From a bacterium (GTDB lineage: Bacteria; Latescibacterota; UBA2968): a DNA stretch of 27,808 bases. The position numbers and the translations under genes are program-made. The stretch is taken from the NCBI GenBank assembly GCA_027296045.1, contig JAPUJS010000541.1, positions 1-27,808 of the forward strand, written 5' to 3'. Positions 7,759 to 13,890 of the stretch are shown here, piece by piece. Within the stretch, counting starts at the first letter, position 1, and every line of letters starts with the position of its first letter. The notes below the pieces were generated by a model that saw only the letters and a program-made list of their open reading frames with translations, was not told where the DNA came from and made no database searches.

Positions 7759-7938
7759 TTAAGGAGGATTTTGGTTTTGCTGCATATCCCGGATAATCCC
7801 GAGGATATGGCGAATCGCCTGATTGGTCGTCTCTACGTGTTTGTTGGAAATCGCAAAAAGCTGGCTGACCTGCTCTTCAAGTTGTCGGATTCTATGGGCC
7901 TGTTCGTTAAAAGCCGTGCGGATTTCCGCCGCATTCAT
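7759..7938 (-). CDS. Unrecognised 59-residue coiled-coil protein, second of a coupled pair
   Basis: The product begins MNAAEIRTAFNEQAHRIRQL and ends MQQNQNPP. It is mostly helix-forming, with heptad-like spacing (IRQLEEQVSQLF, then IRHILGIIRDM) and no membrane segment. Its ATG overlaps the TGA of the gene before it (ATGA), so translation is probably coupled. I know no family for it. The pair layout, tiny size and operator-like repeat upstream resemble small regulatory or toxin-antitoxin modules, but neither a toxin nor a DNA-binding fold can be recognised. It lies inside the decayed segment between the two terminator copies. Confidence 0.6.
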   Translation of the reverse strand: MNAAEIRTAFNEQAHRIRQLEEQVSQLFAISNKHVETTNQAIRHILGIIRDMQQNQNPP

Positions 7939-8099
7939 ACCTTGATGCCCTGCTTTTTGGCCAGTTCTTCTGCCTCTGCGGCCAACTCCTCTGTCTCTGC
8001 AACCAAGGCCTTGAAACGCTTCAGGGCCGCCTTATGCTCAGCCTGGACCTTTCCTGTCTCTGAATCTTTCTGACGATCTAATTCTGATTCTGTAGACAT
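7935..8099 (-). CDS. Unrecognised 54-residue Glu/Lys-rich helical protein, first of a coupled pair
   Basis: The product begins MSTESELDRQKDSETGKVQA and ends AKKQGIKV. It is strongly charged, with an Ala/Glu-rich helix (VAETEELAAEAEELAKK) likely to form a coiled coil. GGAGG lies 6 bases before the ATG, which supports the start well. The stop overlaps the start of the next small gene by 4 bp. A candidate extended -10 promoter lies inside an inverted repeat about 40 bases upstream. No known domain is seen, so function is unknown. The good ribosome site, tight coupling and dedicated promoter argue for a real gene. Confidence 0.65.
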   Translation of the reverse strand: MSTESELDRQKDSETGKVQAEHKAALKRFKALVAETEELAAEAEELAKKQGIKV

Positions 8100-8113
8100 G
8101 CCCTACCTCCGTT

Positions 8114-8162
8114 TTCACGTGTGAACCCGCTGCGCAAATCATAGCAGGGTTTCACATATGAA
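8114..8162 (-). promoter_or_regulatory. Inverted-repeat operator with an extended -10 promoter for the small gene pair
   Basis: Two related 12-bp palindromes, TTCACGTGTGAA (8114-8125) and TTCACATATGAA (8151-8162), flank a longer imperfect inverted repeat (arms TGTGAACCCGCTGC and TGTGAAACCCTGC). On the minus strand TGCTATGAT (8139-8147) is a good extended -10 element between the two palindromes. A repressor binding both sites would cover the promoter, which suggests autoregulation of the gene pair. No clear -35 is seen. Confidence 0.5.
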
Positions 8163-8209
8163 TTTACTCATTTAACGCCGATAGCACAATCCCAATGACG
8201 GTATCCTCT

Positions 8210-8496
8210 TTACACATCTATTTCCGCTTTGTATACAGCGGGAATACGCACGGTGAACGTACTGCCTTTTCCCACCTCGCTTTCCACACCAATCGACCCG
8301 CCCAGCAACTCGGCAAACTGCTTAGTGATCGACAGCCCCAGCCCCGTGCCCTTGTGCTCCCGCTTCGATCTTGGACAGATCCAGAATATCATTGATTATC
8401 GCCAGCAGGTGATCGGAAGCCTGGGTCACTTTCTCCAAATTTTCTCGGTTTTGTTCCGACAGGTCTTTTTCGCGTCTCAGCACCCATTTCGGAGCT
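8210..8496 (-). pseudogene. Histidine-kinase remnant (two frames, internal deletion)
   Basis: Read on the minus strand, the first part gives REKDLSEQNRENLEKVTQAS, then DHLLAIINDILDLSKIEAG. This is the second helix of a HisKA domain. The frame then shifts to EHKGTGLGLSITKQFAELLG, then GSIGVESEVGKGSTFTVRIP, the last part of a HATPase domain. The phosphorylated histidine, the N box and the DxGxG box between these two parts are missing, so about 60-100 residues were deleted at the junction near 8355-8370. No upstream sensor domain remains. It cannot make a working kinase. The HATPase end differs from the intact kinase at 21817, so it is not a recent copy of that gene. Confidence 0.85.
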
Positions 8497-8688
8497 CTCC
8501 GTACTGGTTCTTACGATGGCAAGATAATGTGCTCAGGAGGGAAACGCAAGGCGGGATGCCATTGGTGAGAGAGTCGGGTGCATCCACAACAGGGTATAAA
8601 TACAATCTGTTCAACGGAGGATCTGTGCCTTCTTTTGCCTGCGAAAAGAACGCATTCACGGCCTGCCGATCGGGTGGAGAAGCAAACC
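8497..8688. other. Uncharacterised stretch, no gene recognised
   Basis: No protein family, RNA or regulatory element is recognised here. Frames are open on both strands by chance only, with no ribosome site in a sensible position. It lies between the kinase remnant and the second terminator copy and is probably leftover sequence. Confidence 0.5.
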
Positions 8689-8726
8689 AATAGAAACGAA
8701 AAAGCCCGCTTTTGAAAGCGGGCTTT
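8689..8726. repeat. 38-bp direct repeat, copy B (second terminator copy)
   Basis: It is identical to 7689-7726. The hairpin AAAGCCCGCTTT/AAAGCGGGCTTT is intact, but the trailing T run is replaced by GGCAAG, so it would be a weak plus-strand terminator. For the minus-strand gene at 8747-9004 the A run on the left makes it a usable terminator 20 bp past the stop codon. Confidence 0.85.
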
Positions 8727-8746
8727 GGCAAGTTGGACACAAACGG

Positions 8747-9004
8747 TTACAGCGTCTCAAATTCCAGTTTTGGACGGTAGCCAAGGGCGGTCAACATCTC
8801 TCTGGCATCTCCCCAGGAGAGTCCAAAAGCTGCGACATCGGCCAAACCCAATCGGGCGACAATCTCCCGAATCACATCGAAATCACGATCATCAATCTCC
8901 CCTTCCGCCATCACATCTTCCGCCCACGACACCAGCGCTTCAAGTTCAACCTGCCCTTTCAAGTAATCGATGAGACGATGTGCAACCGTTTCCTTTGTTA
9001 TCAT
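8747..9004 (-). CDS. Unrecognised 85-residue acidic protein
   Basis: GGAGG lies 10 bases before the ATG, so the start is well supported. The product is acidic and helical: MITKETVAHRLIDYLKGQVE, then LEALVSWAEDVMAEGEIDDR, and later VARLGLADVAAFGLSW. The pattern (short helical unit, WAED..., conserved-looking LGLADVAAFGLSW) gives the impression of a conserved small family, but I cannot name it or assign a function. It points away from the truncated acetyltransferase gene across a 137-bp gap holding an inverted repeat. The antitoxin of an unseen partner is one possibility; no toxin-like neighbour is present. Confidence 0.7.
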   Translation of the reverse strand: MITKETVAHRLIDYLKGQVELEALVSWAEDVMAEGEIDDRDFDVIREIVARLGLADVAAFGLSWGDAREMLTALGYRPKLEFETL

Positions 9005-9078
9005 GATAGTGAATCCTCCAGGCTCTGATGCCCCGTATCTTCGGGAAATTTCTGATGCCGTTCAATCAATACACCTAC

Positions 9079-9112
9079 GGACTAAAGATCGCCATTTACC
9101 ATCATTTAGTCC
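9079..9112. repeat. Inverted repeat in the divergent intergenic region
   Basis: Perfect 8-bp arms GGACTAAA (9079-9086) and TTTAGTCC (9105-9112) stand 18 bases apart, between the minus-strand 85-residue gene and the plus-strand acetyltransferase fragment. It could be a repressor site or a leftover of a mobile element end. Confidence 0.5.
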
Positions 9113-9141
9113 AGCGGTTTGTTTAAATCAGGAGATAGCCA

Positions 9142-9294
9142 ATGAACATCGAAGTCATCGAAGCTCAGCAAGAAAACCGGCCGATTGTGCGAAACCTGGT
9201 CAGCTATTACATCTACGATATGGCCGAATACACGGGCTGGAATATCAATTTTCCACGCGTGCGGAAAATTAGTTTGGGCAATCAAATTGAATAG
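9142..9294 (+). pseudogene. Truncated GNAT-family acetyltransferase (N-terminal fragment)
   Basis: The frame codes 50 residues: MNIEVIEAQQENRPIVRNLV, then SYYIYDMAEYTGW. This is a typical start of a GNAT acetyltransferase family (I..IEAQPENR.I.RNL...Y.YDM.E). After about 33 residues the similarity ends. The remaining reading, INFPRVRKISLGNQIE, runs through an inverted repeat and stops 9 bp from the end of hemG. The acetyl-CoA-binding core (about 100 residues) is absent, so no enzyme can be made. CAGGAG stands 7 bases before the ATG, so the start signals survived. The lost part was probably removed by a deletion that joined it to the hemG end. Confidence 0.65.
9247..9270. repeat. Inverted repeat past the hemG stop
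   Basis: Perfect 8-bp arms AATTTTCC and GGAAAATT have an 8-base GC-rich centre (ACGCGTGC). On the minus strand it lies 34 bases past the hemG stop and may end that transcript, although no clear T run follows. Confidence 0.5.
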
Positions 9295-9303
9295 AATCAG
9301 AAC

Positions 9304-10707
9304 CTATTTCTCCTCTTGAACCCCCAGAATTTGATCCACCACATCCAGCGCGCTTTTCACACAATCTGGAATGCCCGCTCCCCGGTAGGCGCTTCCGGCC
9401 AGATAGAGGCCTGGAAATTCCGAAACCAGGCGTTCCATCTCCTCCACCCGTTCCAGATGTCCAACCGCGTATTGCGGTCGCCCCTTTTTCCAGCGAAACA
9501 CGCGGTGCAAAATCGGCTCGGCCGTCAACCCCATCATCTCTGCCAACTCCTGCCGAACCAGGCCGACCAACGTCTCGTCGGACAAATCCACCAACCCTTC
9601 CTGCCCAACGCCGCCCACAAAGGACCGGATCAACACCCTATCGTCCGGTGCCCGATGGTTCAATTTGGAAGACGACCACGTGCACCCGGAGATCCTTCGC
9701 CCTTCCGATTTGGGCACCAAAAACCCAAACCCGTCAAAATCGTGCTGACCCGCTACATCTGCCTTTCGAAAGCCCAGTGAAATCGTCCCGGTCGAAACAT
9801 ATTGAATCTCATTCAGCCGATCGGACAGTTCGGGCGCAAACGAATCTACCAGATGGGCAGCGCCGTAGGCCGGGACTGCCAGCACCACCGCATCGGTCTC
9901 CAGCGTTGAACCTTCTGAAACTTGCACGTGATATCCCGTATTCTTATGCTGGAGATCTGTCACACGGCACCCACACCTCAAGTCACCCCCAAGCCGTTCC
10001 ACCAGAACATCGACCATTTCACCCATACCACCGATCAGGCTGTTAAACATCGCAGGCGGTTTTTCACTCGAAGCAGGACGCGCCTTCTTTGCGGCCAGCA
10101 TTGCCCGGATCAAACTTCCGTGCGCCTGCTCCATTTCCGAATATCGAGCAAACGTGCTCAACATACTCAGTTCTTCCGGATAGGCATTGTGAATCGACGC
10201 AAGCATCACCCCCACCTTATCGACTGCTTCCCGCCCCAGCCTGCGTCCAATAAAATCGGCCACACTTTCATCCCCGGTCTCCTTTCGAGCAGGAATAAAC
10301 AGGTCCATTCCCATCCGAAGTTTGCCCGCCCACGAAAACAGCGGGGACCGTACAAAAGGCCAGAACCGGGTCGGCACCAGCGAAAAGTCTGAAGGGAACT
10401 GGACCAACCGTCCGCCCTGGAGCAAAAAGAACCTGCGTCGATCGTCATTGGTCGGTATCAATCGATCGCCCAGGCCCAAATCTCGGCACAGTTGCACCCC
10501 CCAGGGCTTGAGCGTCAACATCAAATCCGGACCGCCTTCGATAACAAACCCGCCTTCTCGATCCGTAGCAATCTTTCCCCCAAACCGATCATCGCTCTCG
10601 ATCAGGGTATATGCAATTTCCCGCCCCTGTTCCCGGCTCTTTTCCTGCAAATAAAAAGCGGTCGCCAATCCTGCAATGCCACCGCCAATAATCGTTACGT
10701 GTGTCAT
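9304..10707 (-). CDS. hemG: Protoporphyrinogen oxidase, HemY-type FAD enzyme
   Basis: The protein has 467 residues, typical for the oxygen-dependent HemY/PPOX type. It oxidises protoporphyrinogen IX to protoporphyrin IX (or coproporphyrinogen in Gram-positive relatives). The dinucleotide-binding motif TIIGGGIAGLATAFYL lies at 5-20, followed by ESDDRFGGKI, which binds FAD. SLIGGMGEMVDVL is mid-protein, and the C-terminal LYLAGSAYRGAGIPDCVKSA completes the FAD site. GGAG lies 5 bases before the ATG. It is the last of hemE-hemH-hemG on the minus strand, but a 278-bp gap with a dispersed repeat separates it from hemH, so it may have its own promoter. The presence of ferrochelatase beside it favours the protoporphyrin route. 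Confidence 0.92.
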   Translation of the reverse strand: MTHVTIIGGGIAGLATAFYLQEKSREQGREIAYTLIESDDRFGGKIATDREGGFVIEGGPDLMLTLKPWGVQLCRDLGLGDRLIPTNDDRRRFFLLQGGRLVQFPSDFSLVPTRFWPFVRSPLFSWAGKLRMGMDLFIPARKETGDESVADFIGRRLGREAVDKVGVMLASIHNAYPEELSMLSTFARYSEMEQAHGSLIRAMLAAKKARPASSEKPPAMFNSLIGGMGEMVDVLVERLGGDLRCGCRVTDLQHKNTGYHVQVSEGSTLETDAVVLAVPAYGAAHLVDSFAPELSDRLNEIQYVSTGTISLGFRKADVAGQHDFDGFGFLVPKSEGRRISGCTWSSSKLNHRAPDDRVLIRSFVGGVGQEGLVDLSDETLVGLVRQELAEMMGLTAEPILHRVFRWKKGRPQYAVGHLERVEEMERLVSEFPGLYLAGSAYRGAGIPDCVKSALDVVDQILGVQEEK

Positions 10708-10800
10708 CTGTCTCCACCTCTGTCCGTCAAAGCCACCCCACCTCGTCTTTCCACAATCGCTTTCTCAATGCCGAGTTTTACTGATCAAAACCTGTCAACG

Positions 10801-11015
10801 ATTCTGTCTATTCCGGGCGTAATCTTTCAGGGCATCTGAGCCCGGGCCCTCACCCTGTCTCGCTCCGCTCGACGGTCCCTCTCCCGTGACGGGAGAAGGG
10901 AAAAAAGCGCGGTTTGTCTGGGCGATCTTGCAGATCGTCGTTTCCTTCTCCCGCTTGCGGGAGAGGGATGTCTGAGGGTTGCCGTTCAGGCGCCCTCAGA
11001 CGGGGTGAGGGCCTC
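10801..11015. repeat. Dispersed intergenic hairpin repeat, copy 2 (overlaps the end of hemH)
   Basis: It matches 327-473 at both ends, but carries about 65 extra bases in the middle (about 10896-10962). These extra bases hold two more hairpins, CGATCT-TG-CAGATCG and CTCCCGC-TT-GCGGGAG. The right end, with arms GCCCTCA/TGAGGGC, overlaps the last ten codons of hemH. The rest fills most of the gap between hemG and hemH. Confidence 0.75.
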
Positions 11016-11909
11016 CTCCACCGCATCTGCCACGGCCTCCATAAATGTCGGATCGCTGTTCATCGACGCTGTCCGCTCCAGGCGCACCCCAACTTCCTTT
11101 GCAATCTCCTGACATCCAATATCGATATCGTAAAGGACCTCTACGTGGTCACACACAAATCCGATGGGTGCCACAAGCACCTGTTCATATCCTTCTCCGG
11201 CCAGTTCCGGAATCAGATCTTCAATCTGAGGCCCCAGCCACGGCTCACCGGTATGTGCCGCGCTTTGATACGAAAACATCCAGTCGATATCTCCCAATCG
11301 CTCGGCAACAGCCTTTGCATTTCCCTGTAGCTCATCGTCATATGGATCGCCCATTTTCAACAACCGGGCAGGCAAACTGTGTGCCGTGAAAACCACCTTC
11401 AGCTTGCCGTCTTCAAACAAATCCAACCCCGCCCGAACCTTTGCTTCTTGCGCGTCCAATAACTTTTCTTGTCCGCACCAGGACTGCACAAAGTCAAATA
11501 CAATCGAACTGCCAACCGCCTCCTGTGCTTCCTCCACCTTGGCCCAATACCGTCCGATGCTCATCGAAGAATAGTGCGGCGACATCACCATTGCCACGGC
11601 TTTTTCAATTCCATCTTCGTGCATCCTGGCCACCGCATCCTGAATCCACGGCTTCCAGTGTCGCATCCCCACATAGACCTTCACATCCCAGCCCCGCTCA
11701 CACAACACGGCCTCTGCTGCTTTCCCCTGCTCAAACGTCCGCTCGTTCAACGGCGATTTCCCACCAATCTGCGCATACCGACTCCGAAACTCCGCCACAA
11801 ATTCCGGCGACATCGGACGCCCGCCCCGGATGTCATTCAGGTAAGCCTCCATATCGTCCAGAGAATCTGGACTCCCATAAGCCATCAAGAGAACGCCTTG
11901 GCTTGCCAT
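10986..11909 (-). CDS. hemH: Ferrochelatase
   Basis: The protein has 307 residues from the ATG at 11909. A GTG at 11918 overlapping the hemE stop (GTGA) is an alternative start, but GGAG stands 8 bases before the ATG, and MASQGVLLMAYGSPDSLDD is the usual N terminus. The enzyme inserts Fe2+ into protoporphyrin IX. SPHYSSMSIGRYW carries the metal-site His, with FTAHSLPARLL and SYQSAAHTGEPWLGP in mid-protein and APIGFVCDHVEVLYDIDIG holding the conserved Glu. The last residues, EEALTPSEGA, are coded by the dispersed repeat at 10801-11015, so the natural tail may have been replaced. It follows hemE with almost no gap and is surely co-transcribed with it. Confidence 0.93.
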   Translation of the reverse strand: MASQGVLLMAYGSPDSLDDMEAYLNDIRGGRPMSPEFVAEFRSRYAQIGGKSPLNERTFEQGKAAEAVLCERGWDVKVYVGMRHWKPWIQDAVARMHEDGIEKAVAMVMSPHYSSMSIGRYWAKVEEAQEAVGSSIVFDFVQSWCGQEKLLDAQEAKVRAGLDLFEDGKLKVVFTAHSLPARLLKMGDPYDDELQGNAKAVAERLGDIDWMFSYQSAAHTGEPWLGPQIEDLIPELAGEGYEQVLVAPIGFVCDHVEVLYDIDIGCQEIAKEVGVRLERTASMNSDPTFMEAVADAVEEALTPSEGA

Positions 11910-11914
11910 ATCTC

Positions 11915-12949
11915 TCACTCCGTGTACGAATGCACAAAATCCACCAGCTGTCGCACATGTTCAACCGGTGTTTGCTGCAAAATGCCGTGGCCCAAATTGA
12001 AAATATGTCCGTTCCGCCCCTTTACGCTATCCAGAATTCGGGCCGTCTGCTTCTCTATCTCTTGCCAGGGCGCGAACAAAATCACCGGATCCAGATTGCC
12101 CTGCACCCCCACATCATCGCCCAACCCATCCCAGGCTTCTGCCAGATCAACCCGCCAGTCCACCCCAATCACATCCCCACCCGCCTCTTTTAAGAGCGAC
12201 AAAATTCCCGCTGTTCCCGTGCCAAAATGGATCACCGGCACATCGCTTTTTGCTTTCACCATTTCAATTGCACGCCGGGTATGCGGCAACACATACTCCC
12301 GATAATCCGCCGGACTCAATGCCCCAATCCACGAATCAAAAACCTGTGCCACCTGAGCCCCGGCATTCACCTGGAGCAACAGCAGGTCTGCAACCGCACC
12401 CGACAGCTTTTCCATCAAGCGATGCCACACCAAAGGCTCGCCATACATCAACCCCTTGGCAAACGTATAAGATCGAGAAGCCCCCCCTTCAATGGCATAA
12501 CACGCCAGCGTAAACGGAGCCCCTGCAAAACCGATTAGCGGAATCCGGCCTTCTAAAAGTTCCAGCGTAAGTTGAATGGCGTCCCTGGAAAATCCCATCG
12601 CCTCTTCGGCCGGTTGAATCCGCAGCGCATCCACATCCGCCTTTGACCGAATCGGATTGTGAATCACTGGCCCCACGCCCTTCGCATATTCCAGTTCCAG
12701 GCCCATCGGCTCCAGGATGGGCAACAGATCCTGAAAAATAATCGCCGCGTCCACATCATAGGCATTTACAGGCTGCATCGTAATCTGAGCCGCCACTTCC
12801 GGCGTCTTCACCATATCCAGAAAATCGTATTGATCGCGAAAGGTCCAGTACTCCTTCATATACCGACCCGCCTGGCGCATCAGCCACACCGGCGTTTTGT
12901 CCACCGGTTCTCGACGGCAGGCCTGCAACAATCGTTCTGATTGCGACAT
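11915..12949 (-). CDS. hemE: Uroporphyrinogen decarboxylase
   Basis: The protein has 344 residues, the normal size. It decarboxylates uroporphyrinogen III to coproporphyrinogen III in the cytoplasm. Signature stretches are PVWLMRQAGRYMKEY near residue 20-34, NAYDVDAAIIFQDLLPI (the Asp region that holds the substrate), FAGAPFTLACYAIEGG, IHFGTGTAG and VQGNLDPVILFAPW, with FNLGHGILQQTP near the end. It is the first gene of the hem cluster, with hemH following at once. An AGAGGG lies just before the ATG. Upstream is a 134-bp gap with an inverted repeat, so the promoter is either there or behind clpP. Confidence 0.96.
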   Translation of the reverse strand: MSQSERLLQACRREPVDKTPVWLMRQAGRYMKEYWTFRDQYDFLDMVKTPEVAAQITMQPVNAYDVDAAIIFQDLLPILEPMGLELEYAKGVGPVIHNPIRSKADVDALRIQPAEEAMGFSRDAIQLTLELLEGRIPLIGFAGAPFTLACYAIEGGASRSYTFAKGLMYGEPLVWHRLMEKLSGAVADLLLLQVNAGAQVAQVFDSWIGALSPADYREYVLPHTRRAIEMVKAKSDVPVIHFGTGTAGILSLLKEAGGDVIGVDWRVDLAEAWDGLGDDVGVQGNLDPVILFAPWQEIEKQTARILDSVKGRNGHIFNLGHGILQQTPVEHVRQLVDFVHSYTE

Positions 12950-12965
12950 CGAACCCTCTATAGGG

Positions 12966-13006
12966 AAACACCCAGCTAGTTTCTAACTGGGTGTTATCTT
13001 TTTTTT
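12966..13006 (+). terminator. Terminator-like hairpin in the clpP-hemE gap, T run on the plus strand
   Basis: Arms AACACCCAG and CTGGGTGTT (11-base loop) are followed on the plus strand by ATCTTTTTTTT. No plus-strand gene ends here. On the minus strand, which carries clpP and hemE, the hairpin is followed only by TTTCCC. It may still separate clpP from hemE, or stop antisense transcripts coming from the hem side. The rest of the gap (13009-13083) holds short, related GAAC/CGGA motifs and no gene. Confidence 0.5.
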
Positions 13007-13083
13007 CAATGCGTTTCAATCCCCGTTCCGAATTTCGTACTCCGTGTTCTGAGTTTCCACCCTCATTCCGGTAAACCCAAAAC

Positions 13084-13701
13084 TCAATCATCAATCTCCC
13101 CATAATCACTCACCACCCGGCCGATCAACCCATATTCCACTGCCTCTTCGGGACTCATCCAGTAATCCCGATCCGTGTCCTCCTGGACCTTCTCGAAATC
13201 CTGTCCCGTCTCATCGGCATACATTTGGTTGATCTTTTCCTTGATCTTTAATACCTCTTCGGCCGTCCGTCGCACATCTTCGGCCGCACCCTGAAACTGC
13301 ATCGAGGGCTGGTGAATCATGATCCGGGCATTGGGAAGGGCCATCCGATCCTCTTTGGCCGCCGCCAGCATAATCACCGTGGCCGCACTGGCCGACAGAC
13401 CGGCGCTAATGATCTTCACCCTGGGCCGGATAAGCCGAATCATATCGTAAATGGCAAACCCGTCATACACGCTGCCACCCGGCGAATTGATAAAAATTTT
13501 GATGGACGCTTCCGAATCCTCATAGTCCAGAAACAACAGCTGCGCCATGACCTTTGCCGTCAATTTGTGGTCCACCTGATCCGAAATCAAAATGGTCCGG
13601 GCATTTAACAACCCCTTGCCCAAAAAATACCCATCCTGTTCCTTTTTCTCTTCCGATTCTTCTTCCGCTTCCTCCAGAATCAAATCGTCCTCACGAATCA
13701 T
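13084..13701 (-). CDS. clpP: ClpP-family ATP-dependent protease subunit
   Basis: The protein has 205 residues. The fold landmarks are FINSPGGSVYDGFAIYDMI (70-88), GLSASAATVIMLAAA (101-115) with the nucleophile Ser105, ARIMIHQPS (125-133) with His130, and EDTDRDYWMSPEEAVEYGLI (174-193) with the acidic residue of the triad. So the protease centre is complete. ClpP subunits assemble into a barrel that degrades proteins unfolded by ClpX or ClpA. The N-terminal 22 residues are very acidic (EEAEEESEEKKEQ), unlike standard ClpP, so this may be a second, non-canonical paralogue. GGAGG stands 6 bases before the ATG. It is divergent from rsmB. Confidence 0.92.
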   Translation of the reverse strand: MIREDDLILEEAEEESEEKKEQDGYFLGKGLLNARTILISDQVDHKLTAKVMAQLLFLDYEDSEASIKIFINSPGGSVYDGFAIYDMIRLIRPRVKIISAGLSASAATVIMLAAAKEDRMALPNARIMIHQPSMQFQGAAEDVRRTAEEVLKIKEKINQMYADETGQDFEKVQEDTDRDYWMSPEEAVEYGLIGRVVSDYGEIDD

Positions 13702-13755
13702 CCGCTTCCTCCGATTCAGTTGTTATCTATTTTAAACCGATGGTAGAACCCGATG

Positions 13756-13784
13756 AATTTATCCTATACCCACAATAAAGTCAA
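13756..13784 (-). promoter_or_regulatory. Candidate promoter for clpP
   Basis: On the minus strand TTGACT (13779-13784), a 17-base spacer and TAAATT (13756-13761) precede clpP. The -35 hexamer lies in one arm of the 13-bp inverted repeat shared with the rsmB promoter. Confidence 0.5.
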
Positions 13785-13833
13785 GGGGGGATCGCAGAGG
13801 GCCGCAGAAACCCACCCCCCATCCCCCCTTGAC
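13780..13833. repeat. 13-bp inverted repeat holding both divergent -35 elements
   Basis: GTCAAGGGGGGAT (13780-13792) and its exact reverse complement ATCCCCCCTTGAC (13821-13833) are 28 bases apart. Each arm contains most of a -35 hexamer, one for clpP and one for rsmB. A regulator binding the repeat would act on both genes. Confidence 0.6.
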
Positions 13834-13858
13834 AACACCTGTTACAATCCTCTATCTT
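13829..13858 (+). promoter_or_regulatory. Candidate promoter for rsmB
   Basis: TTGACA (13829-13834), an 18-base spacer and TATCTT (13853-13858) stand 32 bases before the rsmB ATG at 13891. Confidence 0.5.
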
Positions 13859-13890
13859 TCACTTTGATCACTCAAAAGTTCGGAAAGCCA

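Noticed and set aside
7771..8073. 100-codon plus-strand frame
   Set aside because: It is the shadow of the two coupled minus-strand small genes, which have a ribosome site and a promoter.
8229..8693. 154-codon plus-strand frame
   Set aside because: It lies over the kinase remnant on the opposite strand, which has real domain similarity; the plus reading has none.
8477..8740. 87-codon minus-strand frame through the second terminator copy
   Set aside because: It reads through a terminator hairpin, has no ribosome site and shows no family pattern.
11360..11380. CGGCAC-N5-TTGCC on the minus strand in hemH
   Set aside because: It is inside coding sequence, lacks the -24 GG, and no gene starts at the right distance.
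12756..13109. 117-codon minus-strand frame across the clpP-hemE gap
   Set aside because: The NSEHGVRNSERG part is translation of short repeated intergenic motifs, and the rest is a shifted reading of hemE.
13753..13890. Upstream extension of rsmB
   Set aside because: It crosses both promoters and the inverted repeat; RsmB proteins begin at MANPRHIALD (13891).
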